A stretch of DNA of 64,000 bases from Pedobacter sp. MC2016-24 (GCF_015223055.1 NZ_JADFBX010000002.1:62001-126000); one strand, 5' to 3'. Shown: positions 43,483 to 52,897, numbered from the stretch's first letter. The notes: generated from the sequence alone by a model not told the origin. Program-made: numbers and translations.

Positions 43483-44670
43483 TTATTTCTGAGGTGCTCT
43501 TTCTGTTTCCGGACGTCTGGTGCCGTCATACAATTCATATTCCAGCATCCTGCAATCCAGTTTACCATTGTAAAATTCTACTTTTCTTGTCGCTTTGAGG
43601 CCGATTTTTTTGGCCAGATCTGGATTCCCGGTAAATATATATCCAAAATAGCCTTTACAGTCCTGTTTCATAAAGTCACCCATCCGTTTGTAAGTCAGTT
43701 CCAGTTTGGAGTGTACACCTAAACGCTCACCATATTCCGGATTAAAAACAACAACGCCTTTTCCGCCTTCAGGTACCTGGGTTTCTGCAAAGTCGCATAC
43801 TTCAAAGCTGATTAAAGTATCCACTCCAGCAGTTTTCGCATTTTTACGACTGACATCTACAGCATCTTCTGATAAATCGGTGGCTACAATCTGCAAGTCC
43901 ACATTTTTAATAACCTGGTCTTTAAGAATTCTTCTTTCAGCAAAAAACACCTCTTCATCATAGCCCATGATGTGCATGAAACCATAATTCATGCGATAAA
44001 GCCCAGGTCTGCGGTTTGTGGCAATTAAAGCCGCCTCAATCGCCAAAGTTCCAGAACCACACATCGGGTTCACAAATGGCGATTTGCGGTCCCATTTACT
44101 ACTTAGCACTACTCCGGCAGCCAAAGCTTCCAGCATGGGTGCTTTTCCAGGAATTTTGCGGTAACCGTGTTTGGCCAGTGTTTCACCAGAGGTATCAATG
44201 AAGATATCTGCTTCACTGTCTTTCCAGTACAAATGGATCACGGCTTTATTGGCATCAGAGCCTGAGTTTGGACGGATATCTTTCTTTGCTTTAATCCGAT
44301 CCACAATGGCATCCTTCACTTTCAGGTTGGCAAAAAGTGGCGTGGTAATGGTTGGGTTATCCACATTTGAAGTTACTGAAAAATAACCGGCAAAATCGAT
44401 AAGTTCTTCCCAGGGCATGTCTGCCAGTTCACGGTATAATTCTTCCGGATTATTAGCTTTAAAGCTCTTTAAACAATACAAAATCTGGCTGGCACACCTT
44501 AAATTTAAGTTTAATTTAATGCATTCAGCCATGGTAATGTTCAATTCTATCCCTGTCGGAAAATCTCTAACAATCTCATAGCCCAGGTCTTTAACCTCTT
44601 CAAGTAAATAAGGCGAAAGCCTTTTGTTGCAGGTAATGATAACCTTGCTTTTTGTGTGGAAAACTTGCAT
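43483..44670 (-). CDS. THUMP-domain RlmL-like RNA methyltransferase
   Basis: 395-residue protein. A THUMP RNA-binding region fills about residues 40-160 and a UPF0020/RlmL-type methyltransferase domain the rest. It shows FVNPMCGSGTLAIEAAL (SAM-binding) and VVFNPEYGERLG in place of the usual NPPYGER catalytic loop. By family it makes N2-methylguanine in 23S rRNA; the precise base is not certain. It is divergent from the DUF3127 gene across a 10-bp-arm inverted repeat. Confidence 0.9.
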   Translation of the reverse strand: MQVFHTKSKVIITCNKRLSPYLLEEVKDLGYEIVRDFPTGIELNITMAECIKLNLNLRCASQILYCLKSFKANNPEELYRELADMPWEELIDFAGYFSVTSNVDNPTITTPLFANLKVKDAIVDRIKAKKDIRPNSGSDANKAVIHLYWKDSEADIFIDTSGETLAKHGYRKIPGKAPMLEALAAGVVLSSKWDRKSPFVNPMCGSGTLAIEAALIATNRRPGLYRMNYGFMHIMGYDEEVFFAERRILKDQVIKNVDLQIVATDLSEDAVDVSRKNAKTAGVDTLISFEVCDFAETQVPEGGKGVVVFNPEYGERLGVHSKLELTYKRMGDFMKQDCKGYFGYIFTGNPDLAKKIGLKATRKVEFYNGKLDCRMLEYELYDGTRRPETERAPQK

Positions 44671-44678
44671 AATTTATT

Positions 44679-44721
44679 CTACGAAGTTATCAATAAAAAT
44701 ATAGAGATTTGAACTTCGTAG
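44679..44721. promoter_or_regulatory. inverted repeat between methyltransferase and DUF3127 genes
   Basis: CTACGAAGTT (44679-44688) and AACTTCGTAG (44712-44721) are exact complements 23 nt apart. Both arms lie in the 72-bp gap between divergent starts, one near each gene. It could be a shared operator bound at two half-sites or an mRNA hairpin. Confidence 0.5.
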
Positions 44722-44742
44722 TAGAATAAAATAGTATTTGTT

Positions 44743-45111
44743 ATGGAGATAAAAGGAAAAGTGCATGAAATTGGTGCATTACAACAGGTAAGTGAGACCT
44801 TTAAAAAACGCGACCTGATCATAGAATATGCAGAAAACCCTACTTATCCTGAATACATCAGGTTTGAGGCTTTACAAGATAAAACAGCTTTATTTGACAG
44901 TCTGAAACAAGGCGATGATGTTGAGGTTTCTTTCAATTTGCGCGGTCGTCCATGGACAGATAAAACCGGTAAAACATCTTATTTTAACAGTTTAGTAGTA
45001 TGGCGGATCAATGCGTTAACCAATAGCGCAGCGGGAGCTCCTACACCACAATATGCGCCACCAGCTGATTTAAACAGCGCTCCTGGCGAGGAAGATGATC
45101 TTCCTTTCTAA
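44743..45111 (+). CDS. DUF3127 domain protein (OB-fold-like)
   Basis: 122-residue protein: a beta-rich DUF3127 core (about 1-95: MEIKGKVHEIGALQQVSETF, RDLIIEYAENPTYPEYIRFE) and an acidic tail ending EEDDLPF. That tail closely resembles the C-terminal tip of single-stranded-DNA-binding proteins, which binds partner proteins. A role in single-stranded DNA or RNA handling is therefore plausible. It has a strong terminator. Confidence 0.88.
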   Translation: MEIKGKVHEIGALQQVSETFKKRDLIIEYAENPTYPEYIRFEALQDKTALFDSLKQGDDVEVSFNLRGRPWTDKTGKTSYFNSLVVWRINALTNSAAGAPTPQYAPPADLNSAPGEEDDLPF

Positions 45112-45146
45112 AAATCTTTTTTAAATTAAACAAATTGACCACCAAG

Positions 45147-45173
45147 TGCCGGAAATACCTTCCGGCATTTTTT
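45147..45173 (+). terminator. terminator of the DUF3127 gene
   Basis: Stem TGCCGGAA (45147-45154) with TTCCGGCA (45160-45167), loop ATACC, then six T. Confidence 0.92.
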
Positions 45174-45283
45174 ATTACTGATCATTCACACCTGAAATAC
45201 ATCTGAGCCACACTTCCTTCACAAAAGGGTACCTTTTTCTGAACAAGGACTGAAGCAGGTGTGTGGGATGTGTGTATAATTAT

Positions 45284-45291
45284 TAAATTCG
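45284..45291 (+). promoter_or_regulatory. variant -7 element 4 nt before a start codon
   Basis: TAAATTCG differs from TAnnTTTG at one base and ends 4 nt before the ATG at 45296. The placement copies that of hisS and the 27180 and 54725 genes. Confidence 0.35.
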
Positions 45292-45295
45292 CAGC

Positions 45296-45598
45296 ATGCA
45301 CGAATACAAGGAACAGCTTTTTCAGAATTTAAAGAAATATTTAAAAGGATCAGGTTGGACATTGGTCCGCTTGTTTGAAGGTAGGGGAGAAATACAGGTG
45401 ATTTTACCGGACAACCTCGATGTCAGTAAAGAATTTGATCAGTTGTATCGGATATTGGATCAGTTGCCGGATATTAACCTGGAGCCAGAGCAGGTCTTCA
45501 TCAGTTTTTGCCACAAAAACTGGCAGGATTACTTTTGTACTGTCATCAACCCGGATCCGGAACTGGTTGCCAAAAGCATGCTCCTGGATGGAGATTGA
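45296..45598 (+). CDS. small hypothetical protein
   Basis: 100-residue soluble protein with no signal peptide or known motif. It is predicted alpha/beta (EYKEQLFQNLKKYLKGSG, then alternating strands). A short variant promoter lies directly ahead. It runs tail-to-tail with the CDF transporter gene, 4 bp apart. Coding looks real from composition and position, but the function is unknown. Confidence 0.7.
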   Translation: MHEYKEQLFQNLKKYLKGSGWTLVRLFEGRGEIQVILPDNLDVSKEFDQLYRILDQLPDINLEPEQVFISFCHKNWQDYFCTVINPDPELVAKSMLLDGD

Positions 45599-45602
45599 TC
45601 CA

Positions 45603-46505
45603 TCAGCCAATTATCTGGGGTTGTATAAATACGAAACGAACAAGCGGGTAGGCAGTTTTGATCATCTTTCTGATCCTTTCAATAGCCGTGGTGATGTCTT
45701 CTGTATCCAGATCATCTTCAAAAGTAACCAGGAGCATCAATACGATCTCCTCTGGCGATTGGTAGTCGGAAAGGACTTTAATCACCTTGACCACAGTGTT
45801 GTCCCGCTCCACCATGTCAATGATCTTTTTTTGCGTTTCGGGCATAATACCCTCACCCATCAGCAAACTGCGGCTTTCACGCGCCAGAATTAAGGAGACA
45901 GAGACCAATAAGAGTCCGACAAGTACTGACGCCAGGCCATCCAGGTAAGGCATGTTGAATTTATGACTGCAATACATCATTACAAATACAATAACCAGCC
46001 CCAATACCGCAGCTCCGTCTTCAAAGAGTACGAGGAAACTTGAAGGGTCTTTACTTTTTACAATGGCTTTCCACCAGGAAAGTCCGGCTCTTACTTTATT
46101 AAATTCCTTAATCGCAATAAACAGTGAGCTGCCTTCGAAAATGAAAGAGAAACACAGTACCCAATAGTTAATTGTTGGATCCCCCAATAGCTCTGGTTTT
46201 CTGATGTGAGCTATTCCCTGGTAAATCGACAACCCGCCGCCCAGACCAAAAATCAAAATGGAAACTACAAAAGACCAGAAGTACAATTCTTTACCGTAGC
46301 CAAACGGGCGCAGCGCATCTGGTTTTTTATGACTTCTTTTTAACCCATATAACAGCAATACCTGGTTAATGGTGTCTACCAGGGAGTGTATCCCTTCGGA
46401 GATCATGGAAGCGCTATTGCTAATGGCTCCAGCAATGAATTTGGTTATTGCAATCAGTAAATTCGCTGCTAAAGCACTATAAATCGATTTGTTGTTTTTG
46501 GCCAT
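45603..46505 (-). CDS. cation diffusion facilitator (CDF) transporter
   Basis: 300-residue metal exporter with about six helices and a cytoplasmic C-terminal domain. The metal-site pattern HSLVD in MISEGIHSLVDTINQ (helix 2) and the GLASVLVGLLLV-type helix 5 segment with DGLAS are characteristic. Family members export Zn, Fe, Mn or Co in exchange for protons. The metal cannot be told from the sequence alone. Confidence 0.92.
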   Translation of the reverse strand: MAKNNKSIYSALAANLLIAITKFIAGAISNSASMISEGIHSLVDTINQVLLLYGLKRSHKKPDALRPFGYGKELYFWSFVVSILIFGLGGGLSIYQGIAHIRKPELLGDPTINYWVLCFSFIFEGSSLFIAIKEFNKVRAGLSWWKAIVKSKDPSSFLVLFEDGAAVLGLVIVFVMMYCSHKFNMPYLDGLASVLVGLLLVSVSLILARESRSLLMGEGIMPETQKKIIDMVERDNTVVKVIKVLSDYQSPEEIVLMLLVTFEDDLDTEDITTAIERIRKMIKTAYPLVRFVFIQPQIIG

Positions 46506-46655
46506 TCTGAATTTGGTGCAATGCTATGCGGTAATTAAACAATGATCTGGCCAATTCGTTCTCATTTTAGTGTTTCATTTTTTAATATAAGCTCCTAATT
46601 AGTCAGTTTACGTGTTAAATTTTGTTAAATACGGGAGTTTGTGTGTATCCTTCGC

Positions 46656-46663
46656 TACTTTTG
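46656..46663 (+). promoter_or_regulatory. -7 promoter element that fixes the kinase start
   Basis: TACTTTTG fits TAnnTTTG and lies 12 nt before the ATG at 46676. The longer frame from 46622 would begin upstream of it. Confidence 0.5.
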
Positions 46664-46675
46664 ATTAATCTATTC

Positions 46676-48511
46676 ATGAAGAAAAGAAGCCTTTGGCTCA
46701 TCACCGGACTAATGACCGTAGCTTTGCTCGGGGTGTTTGTAATGCAGTTGTATTACATCAGGGAAGCCTATTACCTAAAATCTCAGCTGTTTGAACAGGA
46801 TGTTAAGCAGGCTTTGAATGTGGTGGCCGACAAAGTGCAGCGGCGTTATGCAGCCAGCCATATCAATAAAAAGGATTATGAGGTTAGAAGAGAACGGGAA
46901 CGGGAGTTTAGAGATAAAGCGCAACAGATTGTTGATTTTAAAGAGCGCTATAAAGATCAGGAAACCAAACGGAAATTAGAGCAGCAAAAGAAAATTATTG
47001 CCGATCTGAACATGCGGGATAGCCTGGTACGCGTCGCTTTTCCTAAACCACAGTTGATTAATGAAGATGTATTTCAGGAAATCTCTAAACCGGATAATAA
47101 AGGAAAGTCTTTTTTGCAAGTGCAGGTTGACTTTGGAATTGATGCTTTTGGCAATGTGAGTGGCAATGTGAACCAAACTGTAGTTTCCAAGGGGATACGA
47201 ACTTTTTCGCTGGCTCCCGGAAGCTTGCCTGACAGTATTCGTTACCTGGCGTACAACCCCAATAACCTGAACCCGATCACAGTCAGCCTGGAACGCGTAA
47301 CACCAGATTTGGCCCTTAAATTTAGAATAGAAGATAAGCTTGCCGAGCAAAAGTACAAACAAGGCCTCAAAGAGCTCATGGAAGATACGATTGCGGTAGC
47401 AGGAACCAACCTCAATTATCTGGAAGACGTAGCTAAGGAGATGCGCCAGGTAAATGTCCCGATCAATAAAAGAGTATCTATAGATTCCCTTGATGTGTTG
47501 CTGGAAAGAGAACTTCAAAGCAAAAATATCAAATTGAACTATAATTTCTGGCTTAAGCTGGCCAATAAAGATTCATTGCTGTATCAAAGGGTGTCAAATG
47601 GTTTTCAGGATACCCCACAGGATACTTATAAAACCGAGCTGTTTAGCAATGACGCTTTTCGCGATCCGGGAATGTTGTACATCAGTTTCCCCAATAAAAA
47701 TACGCTGATCCTGCAAAATATGTGGCTAACCATGGCTTCTTCAGCAGCTTTATTGTTGGTGCTGGTCTTCATTTTTGCCTATACCATTTATACCATCCTG
47801 AGACAGAAAAAGATCTCTGAAATGAAAACGGACTTTATCAATAACATGACCCACGAATTCAAGACACCAGTGGCCACCATCATGATTGCCAGCGAAGCAT
47901 TGAAAGACCCGGAAATTGTAGAAGATAAGAACAGGGTCAGTCGCCTGGCCGGAATTATTTACGATGAGAACGTACGCCTGGGCAATCACATTGAACGGGT
48001 TTTAAGCATTGCCCGCTTAGAAAAACAGGAATTGAAACTGGAATATCAGGAAGTGAATATTCACGATCTGATTATCGCTGTGGTGGATAGCATGACTTTG
48101 CAGCTACAGAAGAAATCCGCCGATGTTCAGCTTGAACTGGATGCTACAGATGCAATTATTTACGGAGATGAACTCCATTTGTCAAACGTATTTTATAACT
48201 TGATTGACAATGCCAACAAGTACAGTGCTGAACAACCTAAAATTGTGATTAAAACGCGGAGTAATGGCAAATACCTGATCCTGCAGATTGCTGATCAGGG
48301 GATTGGGATGACGAAAGACGAGACGAAACGTATTTTTGACCAGTTTTATCGCGTACCTACAGGTAACCTGCACGATGTAAAAGGTTTTGGCCTGGGCTTA
48401 AACTATGTACAGGATATTGTTGAGCAGATGCATGGATCTATCAAAGTGCACAGTGAAAAAGATAAGGGTACGGAATTCGAGATAAACTTACCATTAAACC
48501 ATAGCAAATGA
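46676..48511 (+). CDS. sensor histidine kinase
   Basis: 611-residue membrane kinase starting at ATG 46676. Two membrane helices (about residues 7-28 and 352-375) frame a 320-residue periplasmic sensor that is rich in coiled-coil. HisKA has the phospho-acceptor His in FINNMTHEFKTPVAT; the ATPase domain shows NVFYNLIDNANKY, IADQGIGM and GFGLGLNYVQD. It is followed by its response regulator with a 4-nt ATGA overlap. The signal is unknown. Confidence 0.94.
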   Translation: MKKRSLWLITGLMTVALLGVFVMQLYYIREAYYLKSQLFEQDVKQALNVVADKVQRRYAASHINKKDYEVRREREREFRDKAQQIVDFKERYKDQETKRKLEQQKKIIADLNMRDSLVRVAFPKPQLINEDVFQEISKPDNKGKSFLQVQVDFGIDAFGNVSGNVNQTVVSKGIRTFSLAPGSLPDSIRYLAYNPNNLNPITVSLERVTPDLALKFRIEDKLAEQKYKQGLKELMEDTIAVAGTNLNYLEDVAKEMRQVNVPINKRVSIDSLDVLLERELQSKNIKLNYNFWLKLANKDSLLYQRVSNGFQDTPQDTYKTELFSNDAFRDPGMLYISFPNKNTLILQNMWLTMASSAALLLVLVFIFAYTIYTILRQKKISEMKTDFINNMTHEFKTPVATIMIASEALKDPEIVEDKNRVSRLAGIIYDENVRLGNHIERVLSIARLEKQELKLEYQEVNIHDLIIAVVDSMTLQLQKKSADVQLELDATDAIIYGDELHLSNVFYNLIDNANKYSAEQPKIVIKTRSNGKYLILQIADQGIGMTKDETKRIFDQFYRVPTGNLHDVKGFGLGLNYVQDIVEQMHGSIKVHSEKDKGTEFEINLPLNHSK

Positions 48512-49203
48512 AAAAAATTTTATTGGTAGAAGATGATCCCAACCTGGGGTTGCTATTACAGGATTACCTGCAGTTAAAAGGAAAGTTTGAAGTGGTGCTT
48601 TGCACCGATGGAGATGAAGGATTAAAGGCTTTTAGCAAACAGGAGTTTGACCTCTGCATATTGGATGTGATGATGCCTAAGAAAGATGGCTTTACACTGG
48701 GAAAGGAAATCCGAAAAATCAGTCAGGCCGTACCCATCATTTTTGCTACGGCAAAAGCCATGATGGAAGATAAAGCTTCTGCCTATGACCTTGGCGGCGA
48801 TGATTACATCACCAAACCTTTTAGGATAGAAGAGTTATTGCTACGGATCAATGCCCTTTTAAAACGTGTTGCTGTAAAGGAGCAACCCGAAGCAGGTCCG
48901 GAGCAAACGCAATTCCAGATCGGTGCTTATCTTTTTGATTATACTACCCAACTGATCCATCACAATGGTCTGCAACAAAAGCTTTCTACCAAAGAAGCCG
49001 AGCTATTGCGCCTGCTTTGCTTAAAAAAGAATGCCGTTTTAACCCGGGAAGAGGCTTTGCTCAGCATCTGGCATGATGACAACTACTTCAATGGACGCAG
49101 TATGGACGTGTTTCTTAGTAAATTGCGTAAATACCTGCGTGAAGATCCTAAGGTTGAAATTTTAAACGTACACGGAAAAGGATATAAGCTATTGGTCAAC
49201 TAA
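48508..49203 (+). CDS. OmpR-family response regulator
   Basis: 231-residue regulator with receiver (phospho-acceptor Asp in LCILDVMMPKKDG, Lys in ITKPF) and a C-terminal winged-helix DNA-binding domain (about 135-230, STKEAELLRLLC, SMDVFLSKLRKYL). It is translationally coupled to the upstream kinase by a 4-nt overlap. Its stop overlaps the stop of the convergent GLPGLI gene by 4 nt. Confidence 0.95.
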   Translation: MKKILLVEDDPNLGLLLQDYLQLKGKFEVVLCTDGDEGLKAFSKQEFDLCILDVMMPKKDGFTLGKEIRKISQAVPIIFATAKAMMEDKASAYDLGGDDYITKPFRIEELLLRINALLKRVAVKEQPEAGPEQTQFQIGAYLFDYTTQLIHHNGLQQKLSTKEAELLRLLCLKKNAVLTREEALLSIWHDDNYFNGRSMDVFLSKLRKYLREDPKVEILNVHGKGYKLLVN

Positions 49204-49961
49204 AGCATCAATAGCTTCATCATCCCGTTTGCCCGCTTGCCCCATCTGTCCATCAGTTTGTTGGCTGTTTCCATCAATCCTTTGTTATCCGTGGGTTTCC
49301 CTTTCGTGGGTGGCTTGATTTCAGTAACGGGCTTATCGGTCACACTTTTTGCAAACCAGGTGATGTTGTCATGCGGAAGTGCTACGCCCAGGATCATTCC
49401 TGGTAATCCGCAAAATGACTCCGGTCCCCCGGAAACAGGGATCTTGTCTGTGTAAAAGGCAACCACATAAACAGAATCCAGAATCACGGCATTTGCCCTG
49501 CGGCATTCGTAACCAGCTATATCACGCATTTCGCTGGTCAGTTTCCAGTTGATTTTCCGGGTGCTGTCCTTAACCAGGAAGGTTTCCTCAAAAAAGATTT
49601 TTTCCGTAGTGAAGGTATTGGTCGCAAAATCTGTGTACGTAATGTTCGCTTGTTCACCGCCTGGTGAGCCAAACATGTCCATGCCGTTATCCGTTTCTGC
49701 AACCGGTTTAAACAGTGTTTTATTGTCCGAAAAGCTTAAGGTGCTTTTGAGTACTTTAAACTGCGGGATCGATTTTTTATAATCGTCAAATGATCCGCCC
49801 ATTCTGTCGCCCACCTGGCTCATCATTTTTTTGATCGCGGCATGTTGGTTAATGCTTTTCTCAAATTCAATGATGCCACTGGTTGTAAAGCGTGCATTCT
49901 GGGCAAATAAGGTCTGCATACAAAGCGTTAGTCCGGCTAATAAAATGAATTGTATTTTCAT
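49200..49961 (-). CDS. GLPGLI family protein
   Basis: 253-residue exported protein. The ATG at 49961 gives signal MKIQFILLAGLTLCMQTLFAQ. The family-naming motif is GLPGMILGVALP. Most GLPGLI proteins are found only in Bacteroidota and lack a known role. It is 35 bp downstream of the barrel-protein gene on the same strand, a recurring pairing, so it may work with that barrel. Confidence 0.92.
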   Translation of the reverse strand: MKIQFILLAGLTLCMQTLFAQNARFTTSGIIEFEKSINQHAAIKKMMSQVGDRMGGSFDDYKKSIPQFKVLKSTLSFSDNKTLFKPVAETDNGMDMFGSPGGEQANITYTDFATNTFTTEKIFFEETFLVKDSTRKINWKLTSEMRDIAGYECRRANAVILDSVYVVAFYTDKIPVSGGPESFCGLPGMILGVALPHDNITWFAKSVTDKPVTEIKPPTKGKPTDNKGLMETANKLMDRWGKRANGMMKLLML

Positions 49962-49996
49962 CCGTATGTTGTTTTTTATCAATGATGAAGTTGAAT

Positions 49997-52747
49997 TTAT
50001 AGTCCGCCCATTTTGTTAAAATCCCAGGCTAAAGATAACAGGAAATAACGCTGAATGGTGGTGGAGTTATTTTGATTAATGGTATTGTTATATACAGATC
50101 TGTTAAATCCGGTATTCTGATTGAGCAAATCCTTTCCGGTTAATGAAAGGACCAGGCTTTCAGACTTCAGGAACTTTTTATTGATCGATGCATCCCAGGT
50201 CAATCTGCTGATCGACTGGTCGAAAGATTTACTTTTGCCGGTGTATTGATACCTGCCATTTGTACGAAGCTCTGTTTTGCCGGGCAAACGCAGCATCAGG
50301 TCGAAATTTCCGTTCATTCCGTAACTGTTGTTGCTGGTCTTTACGCCCCGTATGGAGTTGCCGGAAGTATTGTAACTTGGCATAAGCGATACACTTACAC
50401 TATACTGCTCGTTATATTTGTGGATGCTTGGGCCAATCGAATAGTTGAAGGACTTTGAAGTATTTAAGAAATTATTAGATAAGCTATAGCTATAGTTTCC
50501 GCCCACATTGGCATCCAGGTTCAAATTTATTCCCAATATTTTTCTACCTGAAGATACATTGAGCTGGAAATTAACCGGTGTTTTATGATCCAGGTTGATG
50601 GCTTGTGAAGTCGTTTTTCCTGCCGTATCAGTAAAGGTACTGTTGGTGATGGCGTTAGACGTAAAGCCGAAATTACCATTGATCATGAGCGTCTGTTCAG
50701 TGAGTAATTTAAAAGAGCGATAGGAAATCCCCATGTTGCTACTGAATGCGGGTTTTAGATTTGGATTTCCGTAAACAATGTATAAAGGGTTTTCATTGGT
50801 TCTGTACGGCTGAATCTGATCTAATCCAGGTTGTGTCGTATTGCCATTATAATTAAACTGCAGACCGGAGCTTCTTGAAAAGTTATAATTGAAGGTAGCC
50901 TGGGGATTCCAGTTAACAAAACTTCTTTTTAAGGTGCTGTCAGCAAGTACATCAACCTGTTTAAAACTCGTTGTCACAATGCGGGTGCCAAAATTAACAA
51001 CCATTTTTCCTTTGGTGTAATTTAAGATCAGGCCTGCATTATTGTTCAGCTGGTTAAGTTTAAAGTTATTGCTGTATTTGGTGTCCAGTATGTCGTATTC
51101 ACCTGCTGGATTTTTATTGAAGGACTTCCGGTCGGAACTGCTTTTGTTCAGGTTAAAACCATAGTTCAGGATCATAGATAAGGTTTTGCTGATCGGTTCG
51201 GTATAGGTGGCATTGGTGTTCCACGCAGATTTGAAGGTGCGATTGGTTTTTAACTGGTCTATTTTGGAAATGCTGTCCAGCACATCTTTTTCATTGTAAA
51301 ACTGATTTGTCGCATTCAGATAACCCGAACCTATCGACTGGGTTAGAGATTGCTTCATGTTAACTGAAACTGTTCTTCCTTTCTTTTTAAACTTTTTTGC
51401 CCAGAATGCGGTGGCGCTGAAAGCTTTGTCATCGCCTTTATTTGTAACATCCCGTTCACTTTTACTTAAATAGCTGCTGTCTGCTCTTTGAATTGAGGAA
51501 TCGAAATGATCGGTTAAGTCATTGTGTTTTGATGAACCACTAACAGATACTTTCAATGTTGAACTGGAGTCCAGCTGCATGTTCAATGTACCATCCAGCT
51601 TTTGATTTAAGGAAAGGCTATTGGACTGCTGATCGGTTTTGCTAATGTTTGTCCGGCCAGGAAGCGTTTCTATGCTGAGGGAATTGCTTTCCCCAGCGGT
51701 GCTAACTGAACCGAGTTTGTAATTCGTGTTGATGCCGTATTTATCTTTCCACTTGTTTTCATAGTGCAATCCGCCGTTTCTATTGATCGAAATTCCGCCA
51801 ACTCCACTGCCCATGCTCAGGTCGTCGCCCACATCCATAGAAACCATCATGCCACCACTGCCATCATCTGTAAAATCCACGCTGCTAAAAGACATCATGC
51901 TGCCAAAGGAATTGTTGGTGTTTCCGAGGGCACCATAGGCGGCAAACTTCTGTTTCCCTTTAAAAATATTGATGGTAGCTTCGTTTTCATAAAAACGTTT
52001 GGTGCCAATTCCAGTGTTCAGGTTTCCAAAGTATCCATTTTTCTTATCTTCTTTCAGTTTAAGGTTAATGGTCTTTGATTTTTCTCCATCATCAATTCCG
52101 GTAAAAGTGGCCTGATCGCTCTTCTTATCATAGAGTTGTATCTTGTCGATCATATCCCCACGCAAATTCTTTGTTACCAGTGTCGGGTCATCGCCAAAAA
52201 ACTCTTCCCCATCTACGAGTACCTTATTTACCTTCTGCCCCTGGGCAGTAATTTTTCCATCTTTGTCTATCTGGATGCCTGGAAGTTGCTTCAGCAGATC
52301 TTCCACTCTGGAATTGGGTTGGATGTTGTAACTCCCTGCATTAAATTCAGTAGTATCCCCTTTAATCGTTATCGCTGCCGCTTTTCCTTTGATGATTACC
52401 CCTTCTAATAAGGTTGATTTTAGAATCAGGTTCACATTGCCGAAATCTTTAACCGCATGGACCGGATCCAGGGTAAATTTCTCCGCGTAATCTGCATACC
52501 CTGGATAGGTAATGAGAAGGATAAATTGACCGGAATGCAGGTTGTTTATTGTAAAACGACCCATTACATCAGCTCTGCTGTATTTAACCAGGGTTGAGTC
52601 TTTTTGATTTAATAGCGTGATGGTCGTGTTAACCAGTTTGTAGGTGGCCATGGTATCTGTCACAGCGCCTTTGATGCTGTATTTGCTTTGTCCGAATGAC
52701 GAAAAGCAGATCAGGGTAATCAAAAGCGTAAAATAGGTCAGTTTCAT
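49997..52747 (-). CDS. outer-membrane beta-barrel / TonB-dependent receptor-like protein
   Basis: 916-residue barrel of the Bacteroidota outer-membrane family (OMP_b-brl_3). The ATG at 52747 gives a signal ending CFSSFGQ. A carboxypeptidase-regulatory-like domain (about 25-110), a plug-like segment (KVLVDGEEFFGDDPTLVTKNL, quoted in part) and a long C-terminal barrel follow. There is no SusD neighbour. It probably acts with the GLPGLI protein downstream; cargo unknown. Confidence 0.88.
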   Translation of the reverse strand: MKLTYFTLLITLICFSSFGQSKYSIKGAVTDTMATYKLVNTTITLLNQKDSTLVKYSRADVMGRFTINNLHSGQFILLITYPGYADYAEKFTLDPVHAVKDFGNVNLILKSTLLEGVIIKGKAAAITIKGDTTEFNAGSYNIQPNSRVEDLLKQLPGIQIDKDGKITAQGQKVNKVLVDGEEFFGDDPTLVTKNLRGDMIDKIQLYDKKSDQATFTGIDDGEKSKTINLKLKEDKKNGYFGNLNTGIGTKRFYENEATINIFKGKQKFAAYGALGNTNNSFGSMMSFSSVDFTDDGSGGMMVSMDVGDDLSMGSGVGGISINRNGGLHYENKWKDKYGINTNYKLGSVSTAGESNSLSIETLPGRTNISKTDQQSNSLSLNQKLDGTLNMQLDSSSTLKVSVSGSSKHNDLTDHFDSSIQRADSSYLSKSERDVTNKGDDKAFSATAFWAKKFKKKGRTVSVNMKQSLTQSIGSGYLNATNQFYNEKDVLDSISKIDQLKTNRTFKSAWNTNATYTEPISKTLSMILNYGFNLNKSSSDRKSFNKNPAGEYDILDTKYSNNFKLNQLNNNAGLILNYTKGKMVVNFGTRIVTTSFKQVDVLADSTLKRSFVNWNPQATFNYNFSRSSGLQFNYNGNTTQPGLDQIQPYRTNENPLYIVYGNPNLKPAFSSNMGISYRSFKLLTEQTLMINGNFGFTSNAITNSTFTDTAGKTTSQAINLDHKTPVNFQLNVSSGRKILGINLNLDANVGGNYSYSLSNNFLNTSKSFNYSIGPSIHKYNEQYSVSVSLMPSYNTSGNSIRGVKTSNNSYGMNGNFDLMLRLPGKTELRTNGRYQYTGKSKSFDQSISRLTWDASINKKFLKSESLVLSLTGKDLLNQNTGFNRSVYNNTINQNNSTTIQRYFLLSLAWDFNKMGGL

Positions 52748-52897
52748 TAGGTGTTTTGTCGAAAGTAAAGCTGTTACAAGAAATATTTTGGAATTAAGAC
52801 GCTCGGTATTAAAATTTGTTAAAACTTTCAGCAAATAAATTTCTGTCTAAATATGTTTACTTTGTGGCACATCAATGATATACCATAAATCTTACCC

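Noticed and set aside
46622..46675. Upstream TTG start for the histidine kinase.
   Set aside because: It precedes the -7 element at 46656-46663; the ATG at 46676 gives a normal membrane-protein start.
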